Assembly: GCA_031289515.1 (NCBI GenBank)
Contig: JAITPH010000020.1
Coordinates: 1-10,450, forward strand
Direction: 5' to 3'
Length of the DNA: 10,450 nt
From: Tannerella sp.
GTDB taxonomy: Bacteria > Bacteroidota > Bacteroidia > Bacteroidales > Tannerellaceae
Position numbers and translations under genes: made by a program. Within the stretch, counting starts at the first letter, position 1. Each line of letters opens with the position of its first letter. Under the pieces are notes generated by a model, which was not told the origin of the DNA, did not search any database, and was given only the letters and a program-made list of their open reading frames with translations. Positions 1 through 6,130 of this stretch are shown here, one piece after another.

Positions 1-81
1 CTCGCGGGCGTTTTCTACCGTTCGCAGTTCGAGTTTCTTCTTTTTAATAGCATGATTTCAAAAAAAAACGATAAAAAGGTA

Positions 82-157
82 TGTCAAAAGCCCGCGTACA
101 ATCGTCATCGCAAACCCAAAGGGCGAAGCAATGACGATTGTGCGCGGGCTTTTGACA
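82..157 (-). terminator. Long stem-loop downstream of dnaK, probable terminator
   Basis: The arms at 82-108 and 131-157 are reverse complements over 27 bp with one mismatch (position 96 against 143, which can pair as G-U in RNA). The loop is 22 nt. The stem contains a GC-rich GCCCGCG/CGCGGGC block. On the minus strand the structure starts about 20 nt after the dnaK stop codon and is followed by CTTTTT at about 73-78 and a run of T at about 60-68, so it can act as an intrinsic terminator for dnaK. On the plus strand it is followed by CTCTTTTTC, so it may work in both directions. The loop and inner stem (CGTCAT.GC...GGGCGAAGCAAT) resemble the palindromic repeat at 3532-3599, which suggests a repeat-family element took on the terminator role. 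The hairpin is seen directly; the terminator role is inferred. Confidence 0.7.
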
Positions 158-179
158 CCTCCTCTTTTTCGTAATTGAA

Positions 180-2135
180 TTACTTCACTTCCTCAAAATC
201 AACGTCTGTTACGCCGCCGTCTTTTGGGGGGTTCTGTTCGGCATTTCCCTGATTGGCTTTTCCGTTGGCAAACGGATCTCCGCCGGGGAAGTTGTCAAAC
301 GGATTTTGTGCGCCGCCGCCTGCGTTTGCCTGCGCTTGAGCGTTATACAAGTCCTGACTTGCGGCTTGGAATATGCTGTTCAGTTCTGCCGTTGATGCGT
401 CGATAGCAGCTATGTCCTGCGCTTTGTGGGCGTCCTTCAGTTTTTCCAGTGCAGCCTCGATTTGCGATTTCTTGTCTGCCGGAAGTTTGTCTCCAAGGTC
501 TTTCAACTGCTTTTCTGTCCGGAAGATAGTGCTGTCGGCGAGATTGAGTTTGTCGATGCGTTCTTTTTCTTTCTTGTCGGCTTCGGCATTTGCGGCAGCT
601 TCATCTTTCATGCGTTTCACTTCGTCGTCGCTCAGTCCGCTCGATGCTTCTATTCTGATACTTTGTACCTTGCCGGTGCCTTTATCTTTTGCCGACACAT
701 TGAGGATGCCGTTTGCATCGATATCGAAAATCACTTCGATTTGTGGAACTCCACGCGCTGCAGAAGGGATGCCGTCGAGGTGGAAGCGTCCGATAGTCTT
801 GTTATCGCGTGCCAGCGAGCGTTCGCCCTGAAGAACGTGTATTTCGACGGACGGCTGATTGTCGGCCGCGGTTGTAAATAATTCCGACTTCTTTGTCGGG
901 ATGGTCGTATTTGAGTCAATCAGGCGCGTCATCACTCCGCCCATAGTTTCGATGCCGAGAGAGAGAGGCGTAACGTCGAGAAGGACAACGTCTTTAACAT
1001 CACCTGACAGTATGCCGCCCTGAATAGCAGCGCCTACGGCAACAACCTCGTCGGGATTTACTCCTTTTGAAGGCGCTTTGCCGAAGAATTTCTCCACTAA
1101 TTGCTGAATAGCCGGAATACGAGTAGAGCCGCCAACAAGAATCACTTCGTCGACGTCGGATGTAGAGAATCCTGCGTCGGACAGCGCTTTCTTGCAAGGC
1201 TCAAGACAAGCCTGAATCAATTTGTCCGCCAGTTGTTCAAATTTCGCCCGCGTCAAAGTCTTTACAAGATGTTTCGGACCCGTAGCATTAGCGGTTATGT
1301 AAGGCAGGTTTATTTCCGTTTGCATGGAAGAAGACAGTTCTATCTTGGCTTTTTCGGCAGCCTCTTTCAATCTTTGTAAAGCTATCGCATCGGCTTTCAG
1401 GTCGACGCCTTCGGCAGCTTTAAATTCTTCCGCAAGCCAGTCGATTATGACATGGTCGAAGTCGTCGCCGCCCAGATGGGTATCGCCGTTCGTAGATTTC
1501 ACTTCAAAAACGCCGCCGCCAAGTTCGAGGATAGAGATATCGAAAGTGCCGCCACCGAGGTCGAACACGGCGATTTTCATGTCTTTATTCGACTTGTCGA
1601 GACCGTAGGCAAGTGAAGCGGCCGTCGGCTCGTTCACAATACGTCTGACCGTCATTCCGGCAATCTCGCCCGCTTCTTTCGTCGCCTGACGTTGCGAATC
1701 GCTGAAATAAGCGGGAACGGTGATGACGGCTTCCGTAACTTCCTGGCCGAGATAGTCTTCCGCAGTCTTTTTCATCTTTTGAAGCACCATTGCCGATATT
1801 TCCTGCGGAGTATAAAGACGGCCGTCGATATCTACGCGCGGAGTGTTGTTATCTCCGCGTACAACGCTGTACGGTACGCGGTTTACTTCTTTTTGTACTT
1901 TATCGAAAGTTTCTCCCATAAAGCGCTTGATAGAGAAGATAGTTTTTTTAGGGTTAGTAATAGCCTGACGTTTTGCAGGATCTCCAACCTTACGTTCTCC
2001 CCCGTCAACAAAAGCTACTATCGAAGGCGTAGTTCTCTTTCCTTCGCTGTTTGCTATTACCACAGGTTCGTTGCCTTCCAAAACGGAAACGCACGAATTT
2101 GTTGTTCCTAAGTCTATACCAATAATTTTTCCCAT
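180..2135 (-). CDS. dnaK: Molecular chaperone DnaK (Hsp70)
   Basis: ATP-dependent cytoplasmic chaperone that binds exposed hydrophobic segments of unfolded proteins and normally works with DnaJ and GrpE, neither of which is in this window. The protein is 651 residues, a usual length for bacterial DnaK. The ATPase domain has the phosphate-1 motif IGIDLGTTNSCVSV (5-18), a phosphate-2 region FDLGGGTFDIS (191-201), the NEPTAASLAYGLD block (168-180) and the adenosine motif VILVGGSTRIPA (331-342). The interdomain linker DVVLLDVTPLSLG spans about 382-394, followed by the substrate-binding domain and helical lid. The tail is Gly/Asn/Pro-rich and ends in acidic DFEEVK, like the EEVD-type ends of Hsp70s. 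The segment at about 78-100 matches the insert typical of Gram-negative DnaK. The start is fixed by the conserved N-terminus and follows an A/T-rich leader without Shine-Dalgarno sequence. I saw no perfect TAnnTTTG promoter and no CIRCE element upstream. The family call is certain. Confidence 0.99.
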   Translation of the reverse strand: MGKIIGIDLGTTNSCVSVLEGNEPVVIANSEGKRTTPSIVAFVDGGERKVGDPAKRQAITNPKKTIFSIKRFMGETFDKVQKEVNRVPYSVVRGDNNTPRVDIDGRLYTPQEISAMVLQKMKKTAEDYLGQEVTEAVITVPAYFSDSQRQATKEAGEIAGMTVRRIVNEPTAASLAYGLDKSNKDMKIAVFDLGGGTFDISILELGGGVFEVKSTNGDTHLGGDDFDHVIIDWLAEEFKAAEGVDLKADAIALQRLKEAAEKAKIELSSSMQTEINLPYITANATGPKHLVKTLTRAKFEQLADKLIQACLEPCKKALSDAGFSTSDVDEVILVGGSTRIPAIQQLVEKFFGKAPSKGVNPDEVVAVGAAIQGGILSGDVKDVVLLDVTPLSLGIETMGGVMTRLIDSNTTIPTKKSELFTTAADNQPSVEIHVLQGERSLARDNKTIGRFHLDGIPSAARGVPQIEVIFDIDANGILNVSAKDKGTGKVQSIRIEASSGLSDDEVKRMKDEAAANAEADKKEKERIDKLNLADSTIFRTEKQLKDLGDKLPADKKSQIEAALEKLKDAHKAQDIAAIDASTAELNSIFQAASQDLYNAQAQANAGGGAQNPFDNFPGGDPFANGKANQGNAEQNPPKDGGVTDVDFEEVK

Positions 2136-2201
2136 TTCTATTTTATTTTAATTGTTACTGATTTCAAATGTCCGAATCCCGCTTTTCGCAGGAATACGCA
2201 A

Positions 2202-2220
2202 ACATTATGACAAATAATGT
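2202..2220. repeat. Perfect 7-bp dyad in the dnaK / GH18 divergent spacer
   Basis: ACATTAT at 2202-2208 and ATAATGT at 2214-2220 are exact reverse complements separated by 5 nt. The site lies about 67-85 bp upstream of the dnaK start and about 150 bp upstream of the GH18 start. It could be an operator or chance A/T-rich symmetry; I do not recognise it as a known heat-shock operator. The rest of the 233-bp spacer (2136-2368) is A-rich and contains no other convincing element. Confidence 0.3.
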
Positions 2221-2368
2221 GCCAAAAAAGAAAATGAAAACAGAATCGAAATTTTTGTCGCAAAACATGACAATATGACAGTCGGGTTTGTGAATGACAA
2301 AAAAAACGGAAAATTCGTGCTGATTATGAAAAAAAATGACTAATATTGCGGCTTTAAAACGCATCAAT

Positions 2369-3373
2369 ATGAAAAATTTACTGTTTTTATTATTCGCATT
2401 TCTGAGCGTGTCGTGTTCAACTGTCGGCGCTGACAAATGTTCGGAAAAGGTTGTATTGGCATACGTTACAGGGAATGGTCGCGGGCTTCCCGATCCGTCG
2501 CTTATGACGCATATAAATTTTGCTTTCGGGCATGTAAACAAGACTTTTAACGGCATTGTCATTTCGAGAGAAGAGCGATTGAAGGAAATCGTGGGGCTTA
2601 AAGCCAAGAATAAATCGTTGAAAGTACTGCTTTCTATCGGCGGTTGGACGAGCGGCGGGTTTAGCGAGATGGCTTCGAGCGAGGCTACCCGGAAATCGTT
2701 TGCCGAAGATTGCAGGCGGGTTATAGACGAGTTTGGACTTGACGGTATTGATATGGATTGGGAATATCCGTCGAGTTCGGCAGCCGGCATTTCGTCTTCG
2801 CCCGACGACGTCGACAACTTCTCGCTGTTGATGAAGGATATCCGGCAGGCGATAGGAAAAGAAAAAATGCTGACGCTGGCTACCATCGCCGATGCAAAGC
2901 ATGTGGATTTCAGGGCTATCGATCCTTACATAGATTTGGTCAATATCATGGCTTACGACGTGGCGCGACCGCCGCATCATCATTCGGGACTGTTTCGCTC
3001 CGAACATTCTGGGCGCATCACTTCGGCTGAAGCTGTTGAGGCGCATTTGAAAGCGGGCGTTCCTGCCGATAAACTTGTTTTGGGTTTGCCTTTCTACGGA
3101 CATGGCACGGACGGACTTCCTGATTTTATTGACTATAAGGATATTATAAAGCTCGAAAAGTACAGTAAGCAATGGGACGACGTCGCAAAGATTCCTTATA
3201 TGACTAATGATGAGGGAAAGTTGGTTTTGTGCTACGAAGACAGCGCTTCGATTGCTTTTAAATGTAATTATATAATAGCCAATGGATTGCGCGGACTGAT
3301 GTATTGGGAATATAATTGCGACGATAGCGATCTTACCTTGACAAAGGCTGTTTATTCCGGATTATATCATTGA
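2369..3373 (+). CDS. GH18 chitinase-like lipoprotein
   Basis: Predicted secreted or surface-anchored glycoside hydrolase family 18 enzyme that cleaves beta-1,4 bonds next to N-acetylglucosamine by substrate-assisted catalysis. The catalytic signature DxxDxDxE is intact as DGIDMDWE (125-132), with the last Glu as the expected acid/base. Upstream is the typical beta-strand motif KVLLSIGGW (86-94) and downstream MAYD (about 194-197), the M-x-Y-D motif that lines the active site. The DWEYP form is more like chitinases than like EndoH-type enzymes (DDEY), so chitinase is the better guess, although substrate cannot be fixed from sequence. At 334 residues it is a single catalytic TIM barrel with no visible carbohydrate-binding module. 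I chose the ATG at 2369 over the in-frame ATG at 2336 because the protein then begins MKNLLFLLFAFLSVSC, a lipoprotein signal with Cys16 as probable lipidation site. A near-match promoter element TAATATTG lies at 2341-2348, inside the longer reading. Confidence 0.93.
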   Translation: MKNLLFLLFAFLSVSCSTVGADKCSEKVVLAYVTGNGRGLPDPSLMTHINFAFGHVNKTFNGIVISREERLKEIVGLKAKNKSLKVLLSIGGWTSGGFSEMASSEATRKSFAEDCRRVIDEFGLDGIDMDWEYPSSSAAGISSSPDDVDNFSLLMKDIRQAIGKEKMLTLATIADAKHVDFRAIDPYIDLVNIMAYDVARPPHHHSGLFRSEHSGRITSAEAVEAHLKAGVPADKLVLGLPFYGHGTDGLPDFIDYKDIIKLEKYSKQWDDVAKIPYMTNDEGKLVLCYEDSASIAFKCNYIIANGLRGLMYWEYNCDDSDLTLTKAVYSGLYH

Positions 3374-3426
3374 TTGTTGGTAAGGTTTGCTTCGTTCCTT
3401 ATTTTGCCCGCGTAGCGGGGCGGCTT

Positions 3427-3530
3427 CTTATAATGACGAAAACACGCAAATGCTTTGCCAATAAAGGATAGTCTGCTTCGTTCCTTATAATGGTGAAACT
3501 CGGAAACGCTTGCCAATAAAGGACAGTCTG
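3427..3530. repeat. Two-copy decayed direct repeat (about 48 bp)
   Basis: Copies at 3427-3475 and 3484-3530 both run from CTTATAATG to AGTCTG and share the exact blocks CTTATAATG, TTGCCAATAAAGGA and AGTCTG. They differ by small substitutions and a 2-nt length difference. Similarity continues a little upstream (TTC before CTTATAATG). They abut the inverted repeat at 3532, so the array may be degenerate relatives of one larger repeat unit. Confidence 0.7.
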
Positions 3531-3531
3531 C

Positions 3532-3599
3532 CGTCATTGCGAGGAACGAAGCAATCCGGCGCCCTGTATATCTGGATTGCTTTGTTCCTCGCAATGACG
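3532..3599. repeat. REP-like inverted repeat, 26-bp arms
   Basis: The left arm (3532-3557) begins CGTCATTGCGAGGAACGAAG and the right arm (3574-3599) is its reverse complement at 25 of 26 positions, around a 16-nt centre. The single difference is a G-U-compatible change. This is the dispersed palindromic type found between genes in many bacteria. Further pieces occur here: 12 identical nt CTCGCAATGACG at 3673-3684, CGTCATTGCG at the right edge (10441-10450), and a diverged form inside the hairpin after dnaK. Its place between two convergent genes fits mobile or scattered intergenic palindromes. No transposase gene is near. Confidence 0.85.
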
Positions 3600-3672
3600 A
3601 CAAGCGCAGACGGCAAGCGAAGCCGTTTTGCTTCGTCATTCTTCCTGTTTGCTAAACTCGTTTAGTAATTTT

Positions 3673-3684
3673 CTCGCAATGACG
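3673..3684. repeat. Partial copy of the REP-like arm
   Basis: Twelve bases identical to the right-arm end at 3588-3599, 13 bp beyond the stop codon of the flavoprotein gene. It looks like a half-element left over from the same repeat family. Confidence 0.6.
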
Positions 3685-3696
3685 GAAAGATTGCGC

Positions 3697-4896
3697 TCAG
3701 GTAGTAAGTTGTTTGGCGATTATGTGAGCTTCGCTCCAGCAGGCTTGGAAATTGAAGCCGCCGGTCAAGCCGTCTATGTCGAGTACTTCGCCTGCAAAAT
3801 ACAGATTTGGTATCAGCTTCGATTGCATGGTTTTGAAGTCCACTTCCTTCAAATCGACGCCGCCGGCAGTTACAAATTCTTCCTTTAAAACATTTCTGCC
3901 GGAGATGTGAAGATGCGTATCGGTCAGAATATCTGCAATTTTGGCAATATCGTTATTGCCTGCGTCAGCCCAAAATTTGTCTCCGATTCCGGCTTTTTGC
4001 AACAGATTCTTCCAGAAGTTTGAAGTAACAAGTTCGATATTGGACGAATACAGATGCTTTTTGGGATTGAGCGCTTTCTGTTCTTTTAGAAGTCCGACAG
4101 TATCGGCGAGATTGGACGAAATCCAATTTATGCGGACGTCAAAGTCATAGTTCAGAGAATTGAGGAAACGTGCGCCGAAAGCCGAAATTTTCAGGACAGC
4201 CGGGCCGCTCAAGCCGCGATGAGTAACAAGTAAAATGCCTGACTGCCTGATTTTCAGATTGGGAATGCTTATTTCCACATTCTCAAAAGTCGTCCCTGCA
4301 AGGCTGCGTAACAAATCGTCCTTGCAATTGAAAGAGAAAAGGCTTGGAACAGGAGGGATGATATTATGTCCCAAACGTTTGAGGATAGACCACATCTTTC
4401 TTGAGCTGCCGGTCGTAATTACCGGAATATCACAGTTATAATCGCCCCTGTCTGTTTGAATCAGGAAGCCGTTACCGGCGACGGAAATATCAACCACATC
4501 AGCATTATACAGCGTTTTGACGCCGTTTTTTGAGGATTCATGCAACAAGACATCGATAATAGTCTGTGACGAATCGGTAGACGGAAAAATGCAGCCGTCA
4601 TCGTCGGTATAGAGCCGAACACCTTTATTTTCAAACCATTTGATAGTGTCAGCCGGTTGGAATCGCGTAAAAACGCTAATCAGTTCTTTCGAGCCTCGCG
4701 GGTAGAATTTGACCAATTCATGCGGGTCGAAGCAGGCGTGGGTAAGATTGCATCTGCCGCCGCCGGATACTTTCACTTTCTGCATCGGGCGAACTGCCTG
4801 CTCCACGACAAGTACGTCCTGACTGTCTGAATCAAGGTTTGCCGCAAGAAAAAATCCGGATGCGCCTCCGCCTATGATGATTATTTTTTGTTTCAT
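3697..4896 (-). CDS. HI0933/YhiN-family FAD-dependent oxidoreductase
   Basis: Cytoplasmic flavoprotein of the HI0933/YhiN/BaiN family, often annotated as 'aminoacetone oxidase family FAD-binding enzyme'; the physiological substrate of most members is unknown. The 399-residue length is normal. The N-terminal Rossmann fold binds FAD through IIIIGGGASGFFLAANL (5-21), followed by the family signature KVSGGGRCNLTH (42-53). The middle has THRGLSGPAVLKIS, also typical. The C-terminus closes the FAD site with LYFAGEVLDIDGLTGGFNFQ (about 365-384), in which the GLTGGFNFQ stretch is diagnostic. There is no signal peptide or membrane segment. It appears monocistronic, with a TATATTTG promoter-like element at 4933-4940 about 37 nt upstream. 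The family call is firm; a bile-acid role as for BaiN should not be assumed, since most relatives have no such role. Confidence 0.96.
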   Translation of the reverse strand: MKQKIIIIGGGASGFFLAANLDSDSQDVLVVEQAVRPMQKVKVSGGGRCNLTHACFDPHELVKFYPRGSKELISVFTRFQPADTIKWFENKGVRLYTDDDGCIFPSTDSSQTIIDVLLHESSKNGVKTLYNADVVDISVAGNGFLIQTDRGDYNCDIPVITTGSSRKMWSILKRLGHNIIPPVPSLFSFNCKDDLLRSLAGTTFENVEISIPNLKIRQSGILLVTHRGLSGPAVLKISAFGARFLNSLNYDFDVRINWISSNLADTVGLLKEQKALNPKKHLYSSNIELVTSNFWKNLLQKAGIGDKFWADAGNNDIAKIADILTDTHLHISGRNVLKEEFVTAGGVDLKEVDFKTMQSKLIPNLYFAGEVLDIDGLTGGFNFQACWSEAHIIAKQLTT

Positions 4897-4932
4897 TTTT
4901 TACAGAGCGATTAATAGCCGTCATAAAGGGCG

Positions 4933-4940
4933 CAAATATA
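4933..4940 (-). promoter_or_regulatory. Bacteroidota -7 element for the flavoprotein gene
   Basis: On the minus strand this reads TATATTTG, an exact match to TAnnTTTG. It would place the transcription start at about 4926 and give a leader of about 30 nt. No clean TTTG -33 box is visible at the usual distance, so the call rests on the -7 element and position. Confidence 0.5.
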
Positions 4941-5048
4941 TACATTTTTTATGATTCGCATTGCATTAAACCTCTGCAAACTTTTTCTGTCTAATCGAAA
5001 AGAGAGATTTACAAAGCCTTATTATTTACGTTTTAAAAATTTACAGCT

Positions 5049-5999
5049 ATGAAAAAGTTATTATTAGTTTTAGGTTTAGGGTTGATGATTGGGATGCTCA
5101 ATATCAACAACGCAGATGCAGAGGTACGAATTAGCATCAATATAGACATTCAGCCTGCATGGGGGCCGTCCGGATACGATTATGCCGAATACTATTACAT
5201 TCCTGAGATAGATATTTACTATGACGTTATCAACAAGTTGTTTTATTACAATAGCAGAGGTCGTTGGATTTCAAGTATTTATTTGCCTGTTGCGTACAGT
5301 TACTATGATTTTTATTCGCTTTACAAAGTCGTTTTGAACAACATTTTCTATCCGTGGAAATACAATGTACGGCACAGGCACTTGTATTCAGGGTATTGTA
5401 ACAACTACAACCAGATGTCGATTTACTACATGACAGACCGTCGTTACAATCGTGCGAGAAACAATTTTCACGGATGGGTTGAGCCGCGCTACATGCCGAA
5501 GGACAACGGACGTCCGCAAAGCCGCAACTTCTCGACGAACAGCAGGAACGGACGTATAAATGAAAACGCTCGTCCGACAAACGGTCAGAATGGCAGGGGA
5601 GTTTCAGACACCCGCAGTTCGCGAAACGACTTGAATCGAAGCGCCGCCACAAGCGCCCGCAGCGGCGACAACCGAAGCGCAACTACAAGTCCTCGCAGCA
5701 ACGACGATAGCCGAAGCCCCGCCACAAGCGCCCGCAGCAATAGCGGAGACTCGCGCAGCGATAATGCAGCAAAAGATAATGCAAGAAGAAGCGAAAACAC
5801 GCGAAGCGCCACTCCGACGGCAAGCAGAAGCGCTGAAAAGAAAAGCGAGAGTTCGACAGAAAACGTCCGTAGCAGTCGTACGGAAAGTAAGGATACATCA
5901 GCCGGCAGCAATTCACGCAAAAACGAGACGAAAACAGACCGCTCCGCAAATAATGGAAGGTCGGGCGGAACAGAAAACAGCCGTTCCGGCAGAAGATGA
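5049..5999 (+). CDS. Secreted protein, Tyr-rich domain plus Ser/Arg/Asn-rich tail
   Basis: Unknown function. The 316-residue protein begins MKKLLLVLGLGLMIGMLNINNADA, a signal peptide with probable cleavage after ADA (about residue 24). Residues about 26-115 form a compact Tyr/Trp-rich domain (SGYDYAEYYYIPEIDIYYDV, then LFYYNSRGRWISSIYLP) of a sort I have seen in uncharacterised exported Bacteroidota proteins, usually predicted beta-rich. Residues about 115-155 are Tyr/Arg/Asn-rich. From about 150 to the end the chain is low complexity and probably disordered, rich in Ser, Arg, Asn, Thr and Ala, and strongly basic with scattered acidic residues. It includes three imperfect repeats around RSAATSARS. 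There is no lipobox and no T9SS tail. A weak promoter-like TACGTTTT lies at 5027-5034. The gene stands alone, with an intrinsic terminator 25 bp downstream. The tail may bind polyanions or the cell wall; that is a guess. Confidence 0.85.
   Translation: MKKLLLVLGLGLMIGMLNINNADAEVRISINIDIQPAWGPSGYDYAEYYYIPEIDIYYDVINKLFYYNSRGRWISSIYLPVAYSYYDFYSLYKVVLNNIFYPWKYNVRHRHLYSGYCNNYNQMSIYYMTDRRYNRARNNFHGWVEPRYMPKDNGRPQSRNFSTNSRNGRINENARPTNGQNGRGVSDTRSSRNDLNRSAATSARSGDNRSATTSPRSNDDSRSPATSARSNSGDSRSDNAAKDNARRSENTRSATPTASRSAEKKSESSTENVRSSRTESKDTSAGSNSRKNETKTDRSANNGRSGGTENSRSGRR
5637..5738 (+). repeat. Three-copy in-frame coding repeat
   Basis: A 27-nt core starting CGAAGC and ending CGCAGC occurs at 5637-5663, 5673-5699 and 5712-5738 (period 36 and 39 nt). 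Copies 1 and 3 differ at one base; copy 2 is more diverged. Each core encodes a nine-residue unit RS(A/P)xTSxRS (RSAATSARS, RSATTSPRS, RSPATSARS). Looser Arg-Ser repeats continue to the end of the gene. Periods divisible by three keep the frame, which suits growth of the tail by unit duplication. Confidence 0.75.
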
Positions 6000-6023
6000 T
6001 AAAGATTGTTTAGTTGTGTCGAA

Positions 6024-6056
6024 GTAGGCGTCTTTTAAGGCGCTTACTTTTTTTTT
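6024..6056 (+). terminator. Intrinsic terminator after the Tyr-rich secreted protein gene
   Basis: A 9-bp stem, GTAGGCGTC (6024-6032) with GGCGCTTAC (6039-6047), has two G-U pairs and a 6-nt loop TTTTAA. It is followed directly by nine T residues (6048-6056), the standard layout of a rho-independent terminator. It lies 25 bp after the stop at 5999 and separates that gene from the next promoter. Confidence 0.88.
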
Positions 6057-6064
6057 GCGGTAAA

Positions 6065-6098
6065 TTTGTGATTATTAAAATAAAAAGCAGTAACTTTG
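6065..6098 (+). promoter_or_regulatory. Bacteroidota-type promoter for the thioredoxin-like gene
   Basis: TAACTTTG at 6091-6098 matches TAnnTTTG exactly and is followed by CA, as is common in Bacteroidia. TTTG at 6065-6068 lies 22 nt upstream as a possible -33 box. Transcription would start near 6105 and leave a leader of about 25 nt before the ATG at 6131. A second match, TAAATTTG at 6061-6068, overlaps the -33 box and may be an alternative. Confidence 0.7.
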
Positions 6099-6130
6099 CA
6101 GGCTGTATATATCAATTTAGAAAAAATGTT

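Larger units (their letters stand above)
3374..3696. other. Gene-free, repeat-filled spacer between convergent genes
   Basis: This 323-bp stretch separates the ends of the GH18 gene and the flavoprotein gene. I see no credible gene. It contains a short hairpin CCCGC-gta-GCGGG (3407-3419), a decayed direct repeat (3427-3530), a long inverted repeat (3532-3599), a small hairpin ACGGC-7 nt-GCCGT followed by TTTT (3610-3629), a hairpin CTAAA-ctcg-TTTAG (3652-3664) and a partial copy of the inverted-repeat arm (3673-3684). One of the small hairpins may end transcription of the flanking genes, but none has a strong U tract. The minus-strand translation reads SLRGTKQSR...RIASFLAMT, a phrase that is a common artefact of translating this repeat type and not a protein. 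Confidence 0.75.

Noticed and set aside
1..174. Possible ends of a gene at the left edge: a plus frame open to a stop at 172-174, and a minus frame with 17 codons reading IKKKKLELRTVENARE
   Set aside because: The plus frame passes through the dnaK terminator hairpin, and two other plus frames are also open for a short way. The minus frame looks protein-like but has no ATG, GTG or TTG start after the T run near 60-70. Too little sequence is present to decide.
373..881. Plus-strand open frames of about 150 codons opposite dnaK
   Set aside because: Antisense to the lid and substrate-binding part of a certain dnaK gene; composition is that of a reverse-complement shadow.
2164..3172. Minus-strand open frames of about 240-250 codons across the GH18 gene
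   Set aside because: Both are opposite an intact GH18 gene with its catalytic motif; the translations are Ser/Phe- or Arg-rich without domain character.
3367..3639. Minus-strand frame reading SLRGTKQSR...RIASFLAMT in the repeat spacer
   Set aside because: This is a translation of the two arms of the palindrome, a familiar source of spurious hypothetical proteins, with no start context or coding character.
3427..3684. Possible CRISPR array in the repeat-rich spacer
   Set aside because: There are only two direct copies and they have drifted, with no regular spacers. The other repeats are inverted, and no cas genes are present.
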